Shown piece after piece: positions 49,099 to 60,879 of a DNA stretch of 64,000 nt (its first letter is position 1; each line of letters starts with the position of its first letter). Source of the stretch: Tetragonia tetragonoides (lineage: Eukaryota > Streptophyta > Magnoliopsida > Caryophyllales > Aizoaceae). Below the pieces are notes generated by a model that ran no database searches, was not told where the DNA came from, and saw only the letters and a program-made list of their open reading frames with translations. Where the stretch lies: the NCBI GenBank assembly GCA_038025085.1, contig CM076139.1, forward strand, positions 47,410,807-47,474,806, read 5' to 3'. Position numbers and translations under genes: made by a program.

Positions 49099-52000
49099 TT
49101 ATTTCTACTTGGAATATCAGGGGATTGAATGATCCCCTTAAGCAACAGGAAGTGAAGGCTTTCTTAGCTGTTAATAAGGTTGACGTCATGGGGCTGGTGG
49201 AAAAAATAAAGCTGCTATTGTGCGCAGGTTTGGGACAAATTGGTGTTGCTTTGATAACTATTGTAAACATCCAAATGGGAGGGTGTGGATCCTTTTGAAT
49301 TCTAACTCTGTTGATATCCATTTGATAGAGGCTTCTGATCAGGCTGTACACTGTTATGTGACAGAGAGGTCTACTTCCTTTACCTATTAGTTAACTGTGA
49401 TTTATGCCAGCAATTCTGCTGGAATTCGTAGGAATCTTTGGGCTGACATCTTGAAATGGGGTGAAACAATTGTTACTCCATGGACTTTAATGGGGGATTT
49501 TAATGTTACTTTGTATGACAACGAGAGACTTAGTACAGTTCCTGCAAACCAATATGAGGTTCAAGAATTTTCTCAATGTGTTTGTGCTGCTGGTCTTGTA
49601 GATATTCCTGCAACGGGGTTTTTTTACACCTGGTCAAATAAGCATGAAGCTGCTTCTAGAGTGTACTGTAAACTTGACAGGATTTTTTGCAACTCCCACC
49701 GGCTTCTTGAGGATGTTGTGTTGTCTGCTGAGTTTCTGGCTCCTGACATTTCTGATCATTCACCTTGCTGGCTGCAAATTGGAAGTACCACTCATGTGAA
49801 GAGGAGACCCTTCAAATTTTTGAATTGCTGGACCCAGAATCCAAATTTTCTTGATTTTGTGAAGCAGACTTGGGGTTCTCGCATTGAGGGCTGCATGATA
49901 TTTCAAGTGGTAAAGAAATTGCAGAAATTGAAGTATGCTTTAAAGCAGCTACATAAAAAAACATACAGCATGATTGAAATCAGAGTTAAGGAGTGTAATA
50001 ATAAGTTGGTTGGGATTCAAAAGGCCTTGCAGGATAATCCTTTTGAACCTTCTCTCATTTCACAAGAGAAGGAGGTGTCTCAAGAGTACCTGAAACTTAG
50101 AAAAGCTGAATATTGTTCCCTACAACAGAGAGCAAAAATTACTGACATGAAGCTTAGTGATGAAAATAGTCAGTACTTTCATGCGAAGTTGAAGGATAGA
50201 AGGGCTCATACAAGGATCAGTGCTGTGAAGGATGTTCATGGTAATATTCAGAGACATGATACTAATATTTGCTCTGCGTTTATTGAGTTTTATCAGCAGT
50301 TGTTGGGCCAAGCGGATGAGGTTACCAATTTCAATCCTGCTTATTGTTTAGATGGACCAAAAGTGGATAATAATATGAGTCAGCAGCTGCTTGCTCCGAT
50401 TTCTCATGAGGAAATAAAGAATGCGCTCTTCTCTATTCCGGATGACAAAGCTCCGGGTCCGGACGGGTATTCAGCAAAAAATTTCAAAGCAGCTTGGCCT
50501 ATTGTGAGGAGTGATATTTGTTATGCTGTTGAGGATTTTTTCATGACAGGAAAGCTTCTGAAGCAAATTAATTCCACCACCATCTCCTTGATCCCAACCA
50601 AAAAAGGAGGTTCCCGAATCTGTTAGTGATTTTCGCCCGATTTCGTGTTGTAATGTTATTTACAAGGCGATCACAAAGATTCTTACAGAAAGATTAAAAG
50701 GGGTTCTGCAGCACTTGGTGGGAAACGAGCAGAGTGCCTTTGTAAGTAACAGGAATATTTGCGAAAATATTTTCATTGCGCATGAATTGGTGAAGCACTA
50801 TGACTGGAAAGGTGTGTCACCTAGGGCCATGATAAAGGTGGACATACGTAAAGCTTATGACTCCCTCGACTGGGGATTCCTACAGGCTGCTCTCCTCTAC
50901 TATGGTTTTCCTCAGAAGTTTATTGATTGGGTGATGATTTGCGTGCGAACAACCATGTTCTCCGTTAATTATCAGGGTGTTCCTATGGGCTTCTTCCCGG
51001 GTCAGAAGGGTGTTAGGCAAGGGGATCCTATGTCCCCGTGCCTTTTTGTGCTTTGGATGGAGATTCTCTCTCGGATGCTTCGGAAAACCATTATACAGAA
51101 AGAGTTCTGCTTCCATCCTCGATGCAGCAGGTCTAAGTTGAATCACATGGTGTTTGCCGACGCCCTCCTTGTTTTTTGTAGGGGTGATGTTCCCTCCGTT
51201 GTTACTATGAATAAATGTCTTCAAAAATTTGCTGAGATGTCTGGACTGCAACCAAATATCCAGAAGACCTGCATCTACCTGGGTGGTGTCCAACATCATG
51301 TGAGACATGAGATTATGGAAGCCACTGGGTTCACTGAGGGTATGTTCCCTTTCTGTTACCTTGGGGTTCCTCTGAGCACGAAAAGAATTTCTGCAACGTT
51401 ATGTCAGCCCATGATTGATAAAATTAAGTCAAAACTTCACAACTGGACCAATAGATTCTTGAGCTACGCTGGCAAGGCCCAACTTCTTAACTCCGTAAAT
51501 TTTGGCATTGAATCTTTCTGGTCCTCTGCATTCTTCCTGCCTAAGACTGTCATCGACAAGGTTGAGAGCCTATGTAGGCAATTTTTCCAGGGAAAGGAGA
51601 GTTCTGTGGCTGTGTTTATGAGCTGGAGTGCCCTGAGTAGGCCTTATAAAGAAGGAGGGATAAACATTAAAAAGGTCCTTTCCTGGAACAAAGCAATACA
51701 AATGAAGTGGCTTTGCAAGCTAAATGGGGATGATTCTTCCCTTTGGTGCTCCTGGATTAGGAAATACTACCTCAAGCAGGCCTCGATTCTTGAAGTTCAA
51801 GTGAAGCAGAACGATTCATGGTTCTGGAAGAGACTTCTGTCTATTCGTGATGAATTTGTTGATAAACGTGGCTCTATGATTAGAGCACAGCAACTGTTGG
51901 ACGAATGGTCTGTAGGTAAGTTTAATACTAAATCAGCCTATGATCTTTTCAGAACGAAGCAAACTGTTGTCAAGTGGTATAAAACCATATGGGAACCATG

Positions 52001-52466
52001 GGCTATGCCTAGGCACAAGTTCATTTTACTCTTAGCAGCTAGTAACAAACTTGCTACTATTGATAACCTTATGAGGAGGGGCATGCAAATTCCTAACAGG
52101 TGTTGTCTTTGCTTATGTGATTCTAAAGATGGTGGTCACCTGTAATTTAATTGCTCTTATTCCCATAAAGTGTGGACTGATGTACTAGTTTGGTTGGATA
52201 TCAAACGCAGACCCAAGCACCTCAAGCAGGAATTGAAATGGTTCTCTAAATATGTGAAAGGGAAGCAAAATGACAAAAGAGTGAAAAGAGCTGCCCTTAG
52301 TGCTACTGTCTACTGCCTTTAGGCTGAGAGGAATAGAAGGATTTTCCAGGATGAAAAGAGGACTCCCTTGCAGTTGGTTAATCTCATAAAAGGTTGTGTG
52401 TATGTGAGAATGTATGGTTTCATGGAGCATGAGAATGCCAGAATAGGGTTGGATAGTATTTTGTGA
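49095..52466 (+). pseudogene. LINE ORF2 (endonuclease, reverse transcriptase), inactivated
   Basis: Endonuclease starts IISTWNIRGLNDPLKQQEVK; shifts and a TAG near 49388 interrupt it before VIYASNSAG; later motifs are MGDFNV, and DISDHSP. A shift near 50610 separates KAPGPDGYSAK from the continuation ahead of GNEQSAFVSNRNI. Reverse transcriptase has KVDIRKAYDSLDW and RQGDPMSP, but the active-site motif reads FADALLVF where FADD is needed: the second catalytic aspartate is replaced by alanine. The zf-RVT end (PNRCCLCLCDSKDGGHL) is closed by a TAA at 52143 where the family continues, and another stop lies near 52321. Confidence 0.9.
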
Positions 52467-53042
52467 GGGTGTTTGTTAGTGTGTGTTGTACAGGCTATCT
52501 CCTGTACTTGTAAGATCCTCTGTTTGATTCTTGCCCCTAGTGGAAGAATATAGAAGTATACCTGATTCATTCAAAAAAAAAAAGAAAAAAAAGGTATTTA
52601 GTTTATGTGGTAAAAAATTTTAAAAAAAATAATTGAAATTGGTGATAAGAGTTAGAATAGTTCAATGTGCCCCATATAATGCATAATAATCCTATTATAC
52701 GACACTAATAATATTAGAATGATTATATTAATGCTTAATCATACAATACTAAATAATTTTTCATAAGTGATAGTTATATTTATGATTTTCGATCGATATG
52801 ATTAATTAACACGTTAAATTGACCACGAAAACGGACGAACATACACCTACTATATAAATAAATGAGGTATTTTATATTTTGTGACCGCATCTGACGCGTC
52901 CACCTTATCGAATCATCTAAGATTAATTAAAAGTGCCACTTATGCGAGCTACTAAGCTAAATAAATAACAAAAGTATAATTAAGACATAATATCACATAA
53001 AAAGAATAAGTTATAATTATAAGATATAAAATTAAGGAGGTA

Positions 53043-53435
53043 TGGCATATTTCGTGAGTTTTGAGCCATGCCACATCATTAAATGTATTATTAGAATAAT
53101 TTTTAAAATAATAAAATTGAGAGTTTGACTTGTGATGAATAGCTAGAGTTTTACAATTAAGGGTTATAACTTAATCTTTGTCGAAACTTCAAAAGCAAAT
53201 GTAATCTTCTACACATCTTCAAAAAAATAATAATATTTGTACCATGTATTCGCATCGGAAAATACTTCAAAATAAGATGTATTTACAATATGTTTAATCT
53301 TAACGTATAAGATCATATCCAATTTTCATTAGCGTAAATATATTTTATAATATATAATATTGAAGAATAAAATAACAAGAAAAATAATAAAAATATATAT
53401 AACTTAATCGTGCATCGCACGGGCATCATTACTAG
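53043..53435 (+). mobile_element. Second copy of the short Helitron, 5'-truncated
   Basis: Very similar to 44699-45092, including the 3' end GTGCATCGCACGGGCATCATTACTAG. The first roughly 15 bases of the other copy are missing. Confidence 0.8.
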
Positions 53436-53569
53436 TTTGCATTCTCTTTTCTCTTGCTTTTCCTAGCTCATGTTGATACTTGGCTTATTTTGACCATCTA
53501 ATTTATGTTGCAAACGCATATTTAGTTTTGTATTAAGCATATTTTTCATTTGTTTTTGAAATGATCAAC

Positions 53570-53747
53570 GCGGTAATATATCACCCGTTTACCACCCGAA
53601 TCCACTCATTCACCCGTGGATAATGGGTGGATTGGATGTGGGAGAAGTGTTTCGTGGGTGATGGGTGGACGGTTGAAGCTAAAAAATTAAATGGGTGGAT
53701 GCGGGTGATGCTCCACCAGACCCGAACCCGACCCATTGCCATGCCTA
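53570..53747. mobile_element. hAT-like fragment, rich in CACCCG/GGGTGG
   Basis: Ends GACCCATTGCCATGCCTA, the reverse complement of a typical plant hAT-MITE start (TAGGCATGGCAATGGG). The other end is not preserved. Not a gene. Confidence 0.45.
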
Positions 53748-53879
53748 CTTGCAATGCACAAGATTATCTTCATGTCCAACACGAATCCAAACAACCGGAG
53801 TGAAATTGTCAACATACTTCGATCCTCGATATCATATTTACTAACCTCATGAGTGTATTTATTTTAAAAAATTAACACA

Positions 53880-53911
53880 TAATCCGTGCAACGTACGGGC
53901 TTCATATCTAG
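53880..53911 (+). mobile_element. Helitron 3' terminus
   Basis: ATCCGTGCAACGTACGGGCT hairpin followed by TCATATCTAG and a T. Its 5' partner may be among the starts near 45.4-46.7 kb or at about 52846. Confidence 0.6.
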
Positions 53912-54590
53912 TATAATACAATAGCTGAAAATAACAAGACATCAACTATTAATCGTTGATCAAACTAAATAGTTGCCTGAAATTGCTTATGTGAAATCTG
54001 AAGATTTTGTCCAAGTTTTTGCCATAACGTACTTCAAGTCTCTTACAATGTGGCAGGCCAGCTCAGGTTACTTGACTTACCAAATCATATGGAAATTGGA
54101 TGTATGAGTATGATATAACCAAAACAAACCCCACAAATCTAGTGCAAAACTGCATTAGATACCATTTATGGCAATATATACTAATAAAGTAAGTATTTGA
54201 CTATACATAAACTGAGAATAAGATTCCTTCAAAAGCAGGGCTAATCCAACATTGAGGCAAATCAACATACAGGTACAATAGGCAATAATGTTGAACATGT
54301 ACAAATACAATAGCCACAAACACTACTGTAAAAGCTTTTTTTGCCTTTTTTGTTTTTTGGAAAGGTAAAGAAGTGAAGTGCGTACGATTAGAAGTTCCTC
54401 CTCTCGAGGATAACTCCCATCTTATCCTCAAAAAGGATAAAATCCATCTTTGCGACCACGAAGTGTCCCAAAACAACTCTCAATAGAAGTGCTCTTTTTG
54501 TTCTTTGCCCCAAAAAGGCCATACAATCTGCTGCACAGTTACCTTCTCTATAAATAGAGCGAAGTAATATAACCCTTGGCCTAGTTAGGC
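53912..54590. other. Downstream flank of the sulfotransferase gene
   Basis: No gene. The final 100 bp (54482-54590) are probably its 3' UTR; the short frame at 54201-54476 has no similarity I recognise. Confidence 0.5.
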
Positions 54591-55600
54591 TTAGAAATTC
54601 AACCCAGAACCACCAAATTTCTCTTCCATGATCTTCTCAAACCTCTCAACCATAACAGGACTCAAATAGTTAACCCAATCACCAACTTCCCCTTTCCTGA
54701 AAAACCATTTATTCCCAATGAAAGAATAAACTCTTCCACTCTTATTAGCTTCCACTTCTTTCAACTTCTCAATGCTACACAACTTCTTTATCTCATTAAC
54801 CAACCCTAATCTCTCTTCCTCGGCCGAAACCGGGCACCCGACAAAACCCGCCAATCTCTTCAACTGCCCATCAAAATCAGCCTTCAAATCCTCATACTTG
54901 ACAAAAAACACATTTTCAGGGCTCTCTAAGCTTTGTTTCCAATACCCCAAAGCATGATCCTCAAATGGTCCAAATGGGAATTTACCCTCACAAAACTTAC
55001 CAAAATATTCCTCTATCATATCAGCCTTTACACTCTCATTCTCATCATAGTTCAAGTAAAATAACCATGATGATATAAAAGTGTCAAAAGGGTTTCTACA
55101 TATGTATATAATCTTACAATTTGACTGCTTAATTGAACTGGGTAATGATTGAAATGGGAGATGGGTGCCTAAAACTCTAGGAGATTTGACTTTTTTAAGA
55201 TCTGGGTTTTTTGGATTTGCATAGATTAAGGATTCTAATTGAAGTATTAGCTCGTGAGGATTATGGTTAAGTAATGGGTGTGAGAATTTGGTGGGTGATT
55301 TGCCCTGTTTAAAACAGAAAAAAGCAGGGCTTTAAGCCAAGTTGTGCCTGTTTTTGGGATGCTAGAAATGAAGATATCAGTGTCTTGAGCTTGGAAATGG
55401 GTTTGACAAGCAATTGTTGACTCTAAAATTATGTTCCAAAATCCTTGGTATAAGTACATGGGATAGGACTTAAACCATAGCTCTTTTGGGAGAGATTGAT
55501 GTAATTGGTTTAGCTCATTTTCTGTTTCTGGTGGTGGTGGAGTGGTGTTTGAGAGCTCCATTGGTTCTTGGATAGATCCAGTGATGTTGGTATGACCCAT
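54591..55600 (-). pseudogene. Cytosolic sulfotransferase, single exon, one frameshift
   Basis: Plant soluble sulfotransferases move the sulfonate of PAPS onto hydroxyls of flavonoids, brassinosteroids, glucosinolate precursors and others. From 55600: MGHTNITGSI..., then the 5'-phosphosulfate-binding loop SIPKTGTTWLKALLF, the 3'-phosphate site YICRNPFDTFISSW, and the region FFVKYEDLKAD; near the end FFRKGEVGDWVNYLSP, the KxxxxGDWK-type dimer motif (RKGEVGDWV). It ends GGSGLNF. The frame changes once near 55280-55300: after LNRANHPP one frame runs to a stop at 55247, while the family pattern (FSHPLLNHNPHELILQLE) continues in another. The total span, 1010 nt, is not a multiple of three; one base lost or two gained explains it. 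Everything else is intact, so this could be a very young pseudogene or an assembly error. Substrate unknown. Confidence 0.88.
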
Positions 55601-55836
55601 ATTTTATATGGCTACCATTATCAAGTCAATATTGTATTTATTAAATTTAAAAGTAGAGGCACATAGGCCGTAGCCCATAAGTCCATGGTTTAGAAATTTC
55701 AACCTCATGGTTTAGGGAGGAACAATAACAAGTAACAACAACAATAATAAGAATTCAAGAAAAAGTACTGAAGTTTATTGACGTGAATGAACCGAAGTTT
55801 ACTTGACTGAATTGAAATTACTAGAAGAGAATAATA

Positions 55837-55870
<34 letters not shown>

Positions 55871-56544
55871 GTTGTTGTTGTTGTTGTTGTTAGGGTTCGA
55901 GCCGAATATGATGACAAGTATTCTGAAGAGGTCGGAACTCTTTTGTGGATCAAGATAAGAAGATGACTTCTATTAGAAATCTAATTATATTTCTTTGTAC
56001 GATGTAATATTGGGATGAGTGGTAGTTTCCTATAAGATAGATAAAATAGATATTATCTTATCTTGTACTTTATCCCATCTTTTATAGTCTTTTGGTGGGG
56101 TTAGTTTACTATTTAGAATATAATAGGATTCTAGTGTCTTTGGCCTATATAATCAGTGGTTTAGTGCATTGGATAGAGTTTGATGATGTCCTAAGAAGTA
56201 TAGTGCATTATAAATGAGTGCTCATACTCTAAGAGGGATAGAGAGAGAGTCACGATGTAACGGGGCAAAGGGCATCGTAGGAGGGTGAAATCCATGGAGG
56301 GGACGTCAAGGAAAACAGATAGTGTGCTTAAGAAAGATGGAGTCACTTTGTATATCTCACGAAGGATCGTGTTTTTAGTTATTATGTGGTTAAATAATTA
56401 ATAATACAAATATATGAGCATCGTGGACGTACGCCATTGAGTTGGGGTCGAACCACGTTAAATTGTGGTGTTATTCTTCTTACTTCTTGCTTTAGTTATT
56501 TATCTCGAATTTGTATAGAAGTACCATCGTAAAATTCCCAAACA

Positions 56545-56577
<33 letters not shown>

Positions 56578-56764
56578 GAGGTGAATAGAAGTTTACTCAA
56601 CTGAATTGAAACTTACTGAAATGAAGTTGACCAGAATAACGTCTTATTTTCCTCTCTTTCTTACATAATGTGAGTACTTTCCAATTGAAGTATCTGCCTA
56701 TTTTATTTTATTTACATTAAGGTGTTTAGCCTCATAGTGAACTGGAGTACTGAAACCAAATTCT
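55601..56764. other. Intergenic between the sulfotransferase and dioxygenase genes
   Basis: No gene. TTA/TTG microsatellite at about 55837-55891, ATT repeat at about 56546-56577. The two genes are both on the minus strand, the dioxygenase 3' end being about 1.2 kb upstream of the sulfotransferase start. The stretch 55980-56530 resembles a worn LTR (TGTAATATTGGGATGAGTGG..., ACGATGTAACGGGGCAAAGG) but no pair was found. Confidence 0.45.
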
Positions 56765-57439
56765 TTAAAGAATACGAAAGTATTCTCTAGTGTTCCGTTT
56801 CTTTCCCTCTTGGCTTCTGAATACTTGAAGATATTCACCATACGTGTAGGGGCGGTACAAAGCTGGGTGATTTTCATCGATCAATTCCTCAATTGGGGCA
56901 ATAATTGCACGTTCGTCTGGGCCGCAAAACATAGCAAAAGAAATACGTTTGTTTTTCTCATTGGTCACTGCCCTATGATATACACTCTTGTACTTGTCAT
57001 TACTTAGAACCTGCAAAAGATTGAATGATTAATTACAAGGATTTGGGTGACACAAATTGAAAACTTAAGGGAGGCACAAAAGTCTAATATACTCGTAATA
57101 GAAATATACATGTACATCGTGAAGGGGTACGTGTAATATGGTAGGATATAAATGTAATTTAATGTACAATATCTATACATATAAGCATTAGGGCTCTCAG
57201 TTGAGTTGAGTCATGCAGTATAAAACTTATTGGGAGTTCCCTCTATTGTAAGAAAAATACTCAAGATACTCCTACATATCAAATGCTCCAATTTTCCAGC
57301 TTGTAGGCTAAAAGAACATGAAACAATGCCACAAAGGGTATGCCGTTCTATCATTTCAGTCCAGTTTGATGATGTTCAGTTGAAAAGAATACTACCAAAA
57401 TGGTCAAAGGAAGTGAAGTGACGACTGTGAGTCTGTAAC

Positions 57440-58282
57440 TAGGAATGTTCATAATCCGGTCTAAACCGGAATTTTAGACCAAACCGGACCGAAAAAACCG
57501 GACCTAAATTATTTCGGTTCAGGTTTCGGATCGCCCAAATCAATAATTTCGGTTCCGATATTTTCCGGGTCAAAAATTGGAATATTCCGGTCTAGACCGG
57601 AATCTTTATTTAGCCCAAAAAAAAATGAAAAATGAAAATGAGAGTGAGAGACTAGACTTAGTCTCAGATCTCACACCTCTCTCTCTAGTCTTTCACTCTC
57701 TCCTCTTCTCTGTTCTCTCTCTTCACCACCGTCCACTGCACCACCGTCCACCGCACCACCTCTGCACCCTGCACGCCTGCACCACCACGGCCGCGGGCCC
57801 ACGCCCAAGGTACTGCAGCAGCGCCACCACCACGGGTCCACTTCTGACTCCTCTGTCCTCTCACGACTGCAGCAGCACAGGACGGCTGTCGCGGGTGCGC
57901 CGCCTGCTCGCCGCCTTGCCTCACCACTCGGACCCAAAACCTTACGGGCCCAAGGCCAAGGCACCACTCCCTTTGGTCAGGTTCATGTATGCTTCGCCTC
58001 TTTTCTTCTTTCTTTCTATTATATTTAATTAATTCTAGGATTGTGTTTATAAATTATGATTAATTTATATTTATGTTCATGTAATTGATTATGTCAAATT
58101 TGAATCCCGGTCTTTTCGGGCTTAAATCGGACCTAATCGGAAAAGTTAGGTCCGGTTCGGTTTAAATCGGAATCAAACGGGTTTAGATTTAGGTTCAGGT
58201 TTTAATTTTTGGGCGATTCGGGTTTCGATTTTTTTCGATTTTGGTCTATTCCGGTTCCGGTTTGTACCGGTATTCACCTCTA
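57440..58282. mobile_element. Non-autonomous hAT element in dioxygenase intron 2
   Basis: Ends TAGGAATGTTCATAATCCGG and CCGGTATTCACCTCTA, flanked by TCTGTAAC (57432-57439) and TCTGTAGC (58283-58290), an 8-bp duplication with one mismatch. Many ACCGGA/TCCGGT motifs lie near both ends. The CT- and CAC-rich middle gives long low-complexity frames on both strands that are not genes. Confidence 0.88.
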
Positions 58283-58368
58283 TCTGTAGCTATTAATTAT
58301 AAACGGTTTAGGAAAAAAAAAAAACAAAAAAAATATAAATTATCAAAAGAATTTTACTAAACACAAAA

Positions 58369-58718
58369 ACTTGTTTAAGACGGTCTTATCATATTTGTTG
58401 GCAAGACGAGGGTCACTTTTTAGTTAAAAATGGGTCACGACTCATAATAAGTGACTCCATTTTTAAATGGATTTGGATCCTCTCCAATACTTCATTTCCT
58501 GCATTTATGCATTACACTTGTGGATGCTTGCCACATGTTAAGTTGATTACAAACAAAAAAGGTAAAATTAAGTCTTTTAACACGTGGCAAGCATCCACAA
58601 ATGTAATGCGTAAATGCGGAAAATTGGGTATTGAAGAGAATCCGGATCCTTTTTAAATAGGGACCCCATTTGTGTGTGAGCTGATCTTATACACAAGACG
58701 ACTTGCTCTTTACTAAAA
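58369..58718. mobile_element. MITE-like repeat interrupted by a MULE foldback
   Basis: ACTTGTTTAAGACGGTCTT ... AATAAGTGACTCCATTTTT | insertion | AGGGACCCCATTTGTGTG ... CACAAGACGACTTGCTCTT. It matches the uninterrupted copy at 35708-35856. Confidence 0.6.
58470..58649. mobile_element. 180-bp foldback MULE MITE
   Basis: Two arms of about 80 bp, starting GGATTTGGATCCTCTCCAAT and ending with its imperfect complement, around a very short loop (AAACAAAAAAGG). Perfect 9-bp target duplication TTTTTAAAT at 58461-58469 and 58650-58658. The transcript would form one long hairpin. Confidence 0.92.
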
Positions 58719-58844
58719 CATCAAGTTACATATGACGAACCTGCAATTGATCGGCCACATTGACAACAAGAGCACCATGAACAGGATGAACAGCCACCCA
58801 TTTTCCATCTTTGATCACATGAAGACCTGTCACTTCTTCATTTT

Positions 58845-60206
58845 TGTTGATTTTGATGAATATAGCTCAAATTCAGAGAAAAGGAGAGAGAAAAGATTGA
58901 GAGAAAACTAATTAATTTCTCATTGATTTGATAAAAATGATTTACAGGGAGCTATGGAATTTAGATACAGAAAAAAATAGAGCTGTATCTCTAACAAACT
59001 GCTAGCTCAGCTAACAGAAAATAACAACCTCCTATTCTAAGACTTTGTGTGATAAAGAGTAAAAATAAATAAAACAGATCATTTATTTCCTACATCCCCC
59101 CTCAAGATGGAGTGGAGGGTGAGGAAACCCCCATCTTGGACAGAAGAAAATAATGTTGTTTGTTTGGCAAACTTTTGGTGAAACATCAGTTAGTTGATCC
59201 TTAGTGCCAACATGATGCAAACTGACAAGGCCATGTTGCAGCTGTTCACGAACATAGTGACAATCCAATTCTGTCCATATTTGTGCAGCAGAATCACAGT
59301 AGATTACACTTCCAGATATATCACTCCCCAAGGCATTTAGCAATCAGCTTGTCACCATGTCATTGCAACGCTGCCATGGCTCAAGACTAGGATCAGTTGC
59401 AGCAGGTTTTCCTACAGCTCCAGTTACTATTCCTAACTTGTTCTTATAGCCTTCTCCTAGGCTCCAAAACCATCTCCATCAAAGGGTTTTGCCACCAAAG
59501 ACATGCCTGGATGATCTGAAGCATGCAGATAAAGAGGACTTGAAGAATCTAGCTGAGTTTGTGATGAACTAGGCATTCTTGATGGTCAGAAATAACGAAC
59601 TTGAGTTGATGAATTTGCGGAAAATTAGGTCACAAGATCAAGAAATAGTCAAGAAACTGAAGATCAAAGAATCAGTTGAAAAATTGATTTTAATGAATCA
59701 ATTTGTGATGATCAATCTCACAGATGATCAGAGAAAACAAAATAGTTCTCAAATTTTGATGAAGATTGAGCAATTGATGAAACCAAATCAATTGTTCGAA
59801 GATGAAACGAAAATTATGTGAATTTGATAAACGCTTGATCGATTGTTGAAGCAAAACAATGATCGAAGATTGAAATGATCTGAAAAAATTTCTGAGAACT
59901 TGAATTTGAGCTAAAAATTGAGCAAAAAAATGCTCTGATACCATGTTGATTTTGATGAATATAGCTCAAACACAGAGAAAAGGAGAGAAAAAAGATTGAG
60001 AGTAAACTAATTGACTTCTCATTGATTTGATAAAAATAATTTACAAGGAGCTATGGAATTCATATACAAAAAAGAATGCTCTAACATAATAGAGCTGTAT
60101 CTCTAACAAACTGCTAGCTCAGCTAACAGAAAATAACAACCTCCTATTCTAAGACTTTGTATGATAAAGAGTAAAAATAAATAAAACAGATCATTTATTT
60201 CCTACA
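58845..60206 (-). mobile_element. Copia deletion derivative inserted in dioxygenase exon 2
   Basis: LTRs at 59944-60206 (5', 263 bp) and 58845-59094 (3', 250 bp), both TGTTGATTTTGATGAATA ... TTATTTCCTACA. The initiator-tRNA primer-binding site (TGGTATCAGAGC on the minus strand, about 59931-59943) follows the 5' LTR. A perfect 5-bp duplication ATTTT lies at 58840-58844 and 60207-60211. The roughly 850-bp interior retains only the beginning of gag and the end of RNase H. Same orientation as the dioxygenase. Confidence 0.94.
59095..59576 (-). pseudogene. Copia gag start joined directly to RNase H end
   Basis: From 59576: MPSSSQTQLDSS..., then HPGMSLVAKPFDGDGFGA and a TAG where Copia gag has Trp, then KPAATDPSLEPWQRCNDM, LLNALGSDISGSVIYCD, AAQIWTELD. 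Without break this becomes DCHYVREQLQHGLVSLHHVG and TKDQLTD, the C-terminus of RNase H. The junction falls at the shared residues ELD, so protease, integrase, reverse transcriptase and most of RNase H were deleted in one step. Confidence 0.8.
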
Positions 60207-60641
60207 ATTTTGCAGCAACACAGTCAGCATACCAATATCCGCATGAGCTTGTAGACCTAGGGTAAGCTCAGGGTTCGGACATTTCGGATAATAGTTTGCT
60301 TGCGCTGTATAATTTGGTTTATCTCCAAGTCTTTTCTTTAGATAATTTGGGTCTAAGTCAAGTCCTTGGGATATTATGCTCAACAATCTAGTTAATAAAG
60401 AGCCTATCTCCTTGACATATGCACCAACAATTTCCCTACATATATAGTAACGATGAGACCAAAAACAAAAGAGGTGAGAGGATATTACTCCGTAGTAAAA
60501 GTAGCCACACACCAAAATAGTGAGAAGATATTTGAAGAGATTATGCCAAGCACCAACTTTATAATTCTCGTTAAAACTTATTGATGATATGATCCTTTTT
60601 GTTTAGTGTTTATTTTTCCTAGGCAATTAATGATCAATTTA

Positions 60642-60879
60642 GGCTCTGTTCACTTCAATTTACTTTTACTTAAACTCAATTCAGTTCACTCTAGTTCATG
60701 TGTAACTTATCACGTTTTAAAATAAATTCATGATGATATTTATGTCATTAGAAATATTTTGAAACTTACTTTCAAATAAGTTCGATATTGAATATTCGAC
60801 GAGTTTTAAAAAGTTAATGGTTAACTTGAAAAAATCAATCCAGTTCAGTTTAATTTTTTCCAGGTGAATAAATGGAGCC
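60642..60879. mobile_element. Tourist-like MITE in dioxygenase intron 1
   Basis: Termini GGCTCTGTTCACTTCAATT / AGGTGAATAAATGGAGCC with TTA duplication (60639-60641, 60880-60882). Same family as 28295-28576. Confidence 0.88.

Larger units (their letters stand above)
47340..52590 (+). mobile_element. L1-type LINE, near full length but dead
   Basis: ORF1 (DUF4283 plus zinc knuckle), then ORF2 (endonuclease, reverse transcriptase, zf-RVT) and a poly(A)-rich 3' end (about 52575-52592, after TGATTCATTC). Inserted in a Helitron cluster. Exact 5' end and target duplication could not be fixed. Confidence 0.9.
45098..52845 (+). mobile_element. Helitron cluster enclosing a MITE and a LINE
   Basis: 5' end TCCATATATTAGAGGCATT at 45098, two bases after the CTAG of the preceding Helitron. 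Related 5'-like starts recur at about 45411, 45722 and 46655 (GACAGCATAGGATGCGT and similar), so several family copies are interleaved. A decayed 3' end (ACGGACGAACATACACCTA) occurs near 52845. A LINE (about 47340-52590) and a Tourist MITE are inserted. Boundaries of individual copies cannot be resolved by eye. Confidence 0.55.

Noticed and set aside
49388..49400. Intron in LINE ORF2 to explain the stop before VIYASN
   Set aside because: No splice consensus, and other frameshifts and the FADA change show the element is simply decayed.
57577..58032. Frame of 151 codons (His/Pro/Ser-rich) and its minus-strand shadows
   Set aside because: Lies wholly inside a hAT element and is low-complexity CT/CAC sequence; no domain.
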